This document shows positions 58,303-64,000 of a stretch of 64,000 bases of DNA, piece after piece. This DNA is from Posidonia oceanica. Taxonomy: Eukaryota; Streptophyta; Magnoliopsida; Alismatales; Posidoniaceae. The stretch's first letter is position 1; each line of letters begins with the position of its first letter. The notes under the pieces are model-generated. The model was given only the letters and a program-made list of their open reading frames with translations, did no database searches and was not told the origin of the DNA. The stretch covers positions 121,243,001 through 121,307,000 of the forward strand of contig JAZBRS010000029.1 of assembly GCA_037176725.1 (NCBI GenBank). The letters run 5' to 3'. Made by a program: the position numbers and the translations under genes.

Positions 58303-61300
58303 TGTAGTAAACCTAGTGTTCGGATCGTCCATGCACGCTGCCAAAGCTCGCGCGCACCGACTGGAATCAGGTTCACTATTAGCGCGTGTATCCGAGAAGG
58401 AAGACTTGACTCGAAAACACTTAACAAAGGGAAAAAAGGAAAGAAAAGGGGAACATAAGACAAATCAGAGTCGCCACCATGTCTATTAAGTTGGGAGACA
58501 AGGAAAACCGGGGAAATACGTGAATAAACACGCAAAACCAAGCAAAAGATGCAATGCGATTCAAAGCAGATGAAATGATAAGCAATGAGATGCAAATAAT
58601 GTGACTCGTGCCTAGGATACGGGTAATATGGTCATTACGGGCCATGAGAAAGGGCAAGGACTCTTATTACGTGCAGGGAAGGTGTTAGGCACCCCCGACA
58701 CGCCCGAGAATCGGTCTTTCTAGACTTACGCTCGCATACGCAGGGAAATGCATGCTTTGAATGCCTAAGTGCCATGAATGCCAAATTAGATGCTCAAAGG
58801 TATGCTCTAAGTGATGAAATGCGTGCAAGGAATTAAACGTGCAATCTAAGTACTCAGCAGCACTGTCTGTGTTCCGAACCGAGCGAACCCTGGTTTGTGA
58901 GAACTCCAGGCAGTAAGCATCACTGCCCTAAATGCAAATGCAAGCGATAAAACATAATGGCGGTAAAACCATACACATGCAAGTGGCAAGCAAAGGAAAA
59001 CAACAGCAAACACGTAAAACGGTGCGAGAAACGAAAGCGGGCACACAAAACAATGTAAAGGCGAAGGAAAACAAAAACGGGCACGCAAAACAATGCAAAT
59101 GCAAGCAAGAGCAGATGCGGTACGCAAAACAATGCAAATGCAAGCAAAACAGGTGCGGGCACGCAAAACAATGCAAATGCAAGCAAAATAGGATGCGGAC
59201 ACGCAAAACAATGCAAATGTAAGCAAAACAAGGCAAATGTATGCAAAAGTGCTGAGGATGCTTGAATGAGTGCAAGGATGCAAGGTGCCATGATATGGGA
59301 ATGCAAATGCATGCAAAAATGCAATGCAGAGACCTAAATGTAATTAGGAGAGACTATAGGGGGCCAGATGCAATTAAATGCAAACCTAGGGGCCTATATG
59401 CAATGCAAATGCAAACTCGGGGGCCTAGATGCAATGCAAATGCAAAACTAGGGGCCTATATGCAATGCAAATGCAAACTCAGGGACTTGTATCAAATGCA
59501 AATGCAAACACAGGGACCTAGATGCGATTATTTTAAAAGCCATGGGGTCAAATGCAATGCATAAAACAAAATGTATGCTGTGAATGGACCTGGATGCAAA
59601 TAAAGTAAAATGCTGGTGTTTTATGCAATGCAATAAGGTAAAATGCAAATTAAATGATATGTCTAACAAGCAGAGGACTGGAAAGTAATAAAAGCATAAT
59701 ACAGAATAAAAAGTGCAATGTAATATGGTAAAGTATGAGATTAAATGATTTCCAACTGAATAGAGGACTTTAAAGTAATAAATATAAAATACAAAATAAA
59801 ACATGCAATGCAGTATGGTAAACTTAGAATTTAAATGATTGATAAACAAAATAGAGGACTGAAACGTAAATAAAATAAATTGCAGAAGATAAATGCAATG
59901 TATTAAGATAAAAACATGAAATTAAATGATTTTAACAACTGCAGAACTTGAATGTAAAGAAAACAAGTTACTGGACTAAAACTAAAGGATGCTAAAAGAT
60001 TTTGAACTGTAGTAGGACTAAGATGTAATAAAAAGAAAAGACAGGAATTAAAAGCAATGCAATATAGTTTTATTTAGGAATTAAATGAAACTTAAACTAC
60101 GACAGGACCTAAAAGTAATAAAACAAAACTATTGGAATTAATTCTAATGCATCTAACCAAACTAAAATTGAAACTATACAGATGAACAGTGCTACAGTTA
60201 ACTGCAGGCGGCAGCAGGTCTGGCGGGAGAAGAAGGCTGACCACGGCGGCGAAGGCTGGCGTGCGGCGGCGCAGAGGTGTCCGGAGGCTAGAGGAGACTT
60301 CCTAGAGGTCGCAGTGGGCTTGGCGGTGCATGACGGCGTCTGAGGTGGCCTAACGACGGCAGCAGAGCTCTGTAGAGGGCTATTGGAGGTGATGGCGGCG
60401 GAAAGGGAAAGCAGGGTGGTGCTCCTGGGACCTTGGCGGAGCTCAGAGCACGGTCGGGAGGAGCTGCGGATGCCTAGAGCACGGTCGGTGCAGATTCAGC
60501 TCGCCGGAGAAGACGACCTCGCGGCGGCGGCGACTCGGCGAACCAGGGGCCAAAACCTAGATCTAAGGGGCTGGGAAGCAACAGAGGGCTAAAACTAAGC
60601 TACTAGTAAGAAGAAATACCTGTTTGCACTGCTGGATCGTTCCCCCGACCTCAGTGGGTTATGCAGGAGCTGGCAGAGGTGGTGGCACTGCTGCGGGCGT
60701 CTTTGGCGACACGCGACAGCAGGGATCAGTTGCTGGTGCTCCCTTGGAGCTTAGGAGCTGAACAGAAGTAAGTTTTCGAGCTTGCAGGTGGAGATGGATT
60801 TTTTGGGTGCTGTTGGTGGAGCTACAGGTTGCTAGGGTGGAATGTTTCTCTCTAGGCTAAGCGGATTCCTCCGGTGGCTCGTTGGAGGTTTAGTGAAGGT
60901 GGAGGAGGGATTGAATTGGGTTGGAAGGCTGCTCTGGAGGGAGTTTGAGGTTTTGGTCGTTTCGGGTGGAAATGTGGTCGTAGGTGTTTGTGGTGGTGTG
61001 TGGGAGATGCTGGGTGTTTCGAGCTGAGGTGAGGGGTGGTCTGAGATGGTGGAGGTTCAGGGAGTATTGGGTTGAGTTTGGAGGAGATGGCGTGGGCTGA
61101 GGGGTGAGAATTTTCAAGTGGAAGGGCGTTCTGGGTGTGAGCGAGGAAACTGGGTGTTTGGGGTTGGTTTCTGGGTTCTGGAAGCGCAAGGAGGGAGGAG
61201 GGGATTCTAGGTGTTTGGGTGTGTATCTGGGGAGTGGAATGCAGGAGTTGGGGAGCTGGGAGGGGGCTGGTTGCTGGTCGAGAGAGGATTTGGAATTCTG

Positions 61301-63007
61301 GAAGAGGAGGAAGGAGGCTCTGGTTCTCTCTTGCTCTCTCAATTGCACAGAAAAACGGTGGAAGGAGAAGGCGAAGCTACTGGTTTTATCTGGAGGGGAG
61401 CACTCGAGTGTGGATTCAAACCACGAGCGTGGGGAGGAGGAAGCTGTGAGAGGGAGGCCTGCCGGACAGGACGCACGACAGCTGGTAGTAACTACCGCAG
61501 AGGGTGTGTCGGCGAAGGACGGGCAGGCTTGTGAGAGGCTGTGAGTGTAGGGGTGGTAGGCGAGGGTGAGTTGACGATGGGGGGAGATTTGAATCACAAG
61601 GGAAAGCTGAGGAGGAGGAGGAGCTGGCTGAAGGTCATGGGCCTGAGGAAGAAGAAGGAGAAAGAAGAAGAAGCAGAAGGCCGGGGAAAAAGAAGAAAAG
61701 GAAGAAGAAGAGAAGGTGGGCCGGGTTGGGCCGAAGCTGGAAAAAAAAAAAGAAAAAAGAAAGGGGAAGGTTGGCAATGGGCTGGGCCGGATGAGAAAAA
61801 GAGAAAAGGAGAAGAAGAAATAGAAGGGGAAGGAAAGAAGGAGGAAAAGAAGGAGAAAAAGAAGAAGAAGGTTTGAAATAAAGGGGGGTTTGGAAATAGT
61901 TTTAAAGTGGTTGTTTTTTAGGTTAAGTTTTTTAATTAGGGTTTAGAAGATTGTTTTTTAAATTTTTTAATTAGGGTTTGAAGGGGTTTTAGTGATTGTT
62001 TTGTTTTTTAGTTTAAGTTTTTATAATTGTTTTTCTTAAGTTTTTCTTTTAATTGTTTTTAAGTTTGTTTTAATTGTTTGTTAAGTTTATCTTTTGATTA
62101 TTTTTAAGTTTGTTTTAGGTTTTTCTTTTGATTATTTTTATGTTTGTTTTAGGTTTTTTTTTTGATTATTTTTAAGTTTGTTTTACTTATTAAGTTTTTC
62201 TTTTTTTTAAGTTAAGTCTTTTAATTGTTTTTCTTAAGTTTATGTTTTAATTGTTTTTTAGGGTTGTTAATTGTTTGTTGTTTGTTTTTTAATTGTTTAT
62301 CCTAGGTTCTTTGATTGTTTCTTTTTTCTAGGATTTTCTTTTGATTATTTTTTAAAAGGGTTTTTTTCCTTTTGTTTGTTTTTAATTATATTTTTCTTTT
62401 GTTTGTTTTAATTGTATTTTTATTTTGTTTGTTTTAATTGTGTTTTTCTTTTGTTTGTTTTAATTGTATTTTTAGATTGTATTCTTAGTTTTTAGTTGCT
62501 CTTTAACTAGATTTTTCTTCTAATTGTTTGTCTAAGTTTTTTAATTGTTTTTTAAGGTTTTGATTTGTTTCTTCTTGTGTTTTCTTTTTTAATTGGGGTT
62601 TTAGGGTCTTTAATTTGTCTTTTATTATGTTTTTCCTTTGATTAATTGTTTTCTTGTTAAGTTTTTTTTTAATTAGGGTTTTTAGGTTTTCTTTTAATTG
62701 TTTTCTTTCTTTTTTTTTTCTAAGTTTTTGAAGTGCTTTTCTAGGGTTTTCATGGGAGGGCTTTCCTAGGGTTTTTAGTGGGTTCTTTTCTAGGTTTTTT
62801 GGAGGGTTTACCTAAAGTTTTTAGTGGGTTCTTTTTTAGGGTTGAATTGGATTTTCTCTTAGGTTTTTGTAATTGATTTTAGGGTTTTGGTGAAAAGGAT
62901 TTAGGGTTTAGGTTTGAGGTGGGTTTTTGTTTGAAAAGGATTTAGGGTTTTTGAAGCCACCAGAGAAAGATTCCACTAATTCAGTCTGTCAAAATGGGGT
63001 GTCTACA
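58303..63007 (-). repeat. 5' LTR of element C, 4705 bp
   Basis: TGTAGACACC (63007) to TTTACTACA (58303) on the minus strand. It is homologous to the 3' LTR (38714-43524) with many substitutions and indels, such as a 106-bp length difference concentrated in T-rich and TGCAAATG-type repeats. C is therefore clearly older than the A/B array. Confidence 0.93.
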
Positions 63008-63012
63008 GAGGG
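63008..63012. repeat. Right target-site duplication of element C
   Basis: GAGGG, matching GAGAG at 38709-38713 at four of five bases. Confidence 0.7.
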
Positions 63013-64000
63013 GCAAGATGCTAAGGTTGCCAGAGCATCTGCATAGGCGTTCTTGGCTCTATTCATGTAAGTGAAGCGGATGTCTTCAAATTCTTCTATC
63101 AGCTTTAGCAAGCATTCATGATAAGGTACCAGCTTGGGGTCCTTGGTCTTCCAGTCGCCGTTAACCTGGGAGATGATCAGCATCGCATCTCCATGCACAT
63201 GTAGCTTGCACACATCGTGTTCGAGTGCGACTTGCAGTCCTAAAAGGCGGGCTTTGTACTCTGCCTCGTTGTTGGTGCAAGGGAATATCATCTTCCTTGC
63301 AAAAGGGATTAGAACTCCCTGCGGCGTTGATAGGACAACGCCGATGCCTCTGCCCCTTCTATTAACCGCGCCATCGAAGTATAGGTGCCACCGTAATTCG
63401 TCTTCAGGATCCTTATGCTCTAAATCCTCCATGGCAAATAGAATGTCTTCATTGGGGAACTGTGTTTGCAGAGGCTGATATTCTGGTAGGGGGAAGTCGG
63501 CCAGATGATCTGCCATGGCTTGCCACTTCATTGATTTCTGCGTGACGAAGGTGATGTCATATTGAGACAATAACACCTACCACTTAACACATCTGCCCAC
63601 CATAGCCGGCTTCTGAAAAAGGAACTTGATGGGGTCATGTCGGCATAAGAGCTGGACCGGGTGCGCCATCATGTAATGCCTTAGCTTCTGCGCGGCCTAG
63701 AGACAAGCAGGTCTTCTCTATGGTGCTATACCTAGCTTCGCAATTAGTGAACTTCTTGCTCAGGTAGTAAATGGCACGCTCCTTTCTACCAGTTTCATCA
63801 TGTTGGCCAAAGACGGCACCCACGGAATGCTGCGTGGTAGAAAGATAGAGAATTAGAGGTCTCCCTGGCACAGGAGAGACCAAGACAGGAGGCTTGATCA
63901 GGAGCTGCTTGATCTTGTCAAATGCAGCTTGGCACTCTTCGCTCCAGTTGATCTATGCGTTCTTCTTCAGGAGCTTGAAGATCGGTTCGCAGATAGGTGT
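63008..64000 (-). pseudogene. Element D pol, end of RT and both RNase H domains
   Basis: The minus strand enters from the right edge in the RT connection (near 63990) and includes the first RNase H with the same Asp-to-Ser loss (YLSTT near 63835). It is frameshifted near 63700 by a small deletion. It then has a TAG in place of CAG near 63577, followed by the archaeal-type RNase H (YFDGAVNRRGRG near 63380; NNEAEYKA near 63270; HVHGDAM near 63190; NAYADALATL near 63045). It ends at the insertion point of C. Removing C and one duplication copy leaves this frame in register with 38713-37850. Confidence 0.88.

Larger units (their letters stand above)
38714..63007 (-). mobile_element. Element C: complete, decayed Tat/Ogre-like retrotransposon, 24.3 kb
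   Basis: On the minus strand: 5' LTR (63007-58303), PBS (58301-58284), leader, gag-pol (56957-48182), PMD/DUF7745-like ORF (about 46700-45519), hairpin-repeat 3' untranslated region, polypurine tract and 3' LTR (43524-38714). Gene order equals that of B. The proteins are clearly homologous but diverged, and every ORF is broken by stops or indels. It is inserted in D pol with a 5-bp duplication. Confidence 0.93.

Overview
The window comes from a plant nuclear genome and is made almost entirely of nested LTR retrotransposons. I see no host gene, tRNA, rRNA or other RNA gene. The evidence for a plant is the Ty3/gypsy Tat/Ogre-type polyprotein (gag, protease, RT, a degenerate RNase H, a second archaeal-type RNase H, integrase), a primer-binding site matching the 3' end of a tRNA-Arg, LTRs of 4.7-6 kb, and an extra plant-mobile-domain/DUF7745-like ORF behind pol. 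The species cannot be determined from the sequence.

Layout. (1) 1-34179, plus strand: a tandem pair of almost identical Tat-like elements sharing a central LTR. Partial internal region A (1-7347) runs into LTR1 (7348-13354), which runs straight into the PBS of internal region B (13355-28174), followed by LTR2 (28175-34179). A and B align at a fixed offset of 20827 bp. (2) 34180-37509, minus strand: the 5' end of a different element, E. It has a 1.6-kb LTR with a TATA box and a perfect three-unit heat-shock element, a PBS, a long leader and the start of a gag-like ORF, which is cut by the A/B array. (3) 37510-38713 and 63008-64000, minus strand: two halves of the pol gene of an older Tat-like element, D. 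(4) 38714-63007, minus strand: a complete but decayed 24.3-kb Tat-like element, C, inserted in D pol with a 5-bp target duplication that has one mismatch (GAGAG/GAGGG).

Inferred order of events: D first; C and E then inserted independently into D pol; the A/B element last, into E. A/B is young, differing by roughly 0.5-1% in the stretches I compared by eye and mostly by transitions. C and D carry many stops and frameshifts. Many of the stops are CAG-to-TAG changes, as expected from deamination of methylated CHG cytosines.

Functional logic: the element RNA is primed by tRNA-Arg and the gag-pol polyprotein supplies capsid, protease, RT/RNase H and integrase. A second ORF between pol and the 3' LTR encodes a PMD/DUF7745-like protein of unknown use to the element. 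The following 2.3 kb is packed with short hairpins, many with stems that change in a compensated way, and ends in a large inverted repeat spanning the polypurine tract and LTR start. These non-coding structures, shared by A, B and C, together with the heat-shock-element LTR of E, are the most interesting parts of the window.
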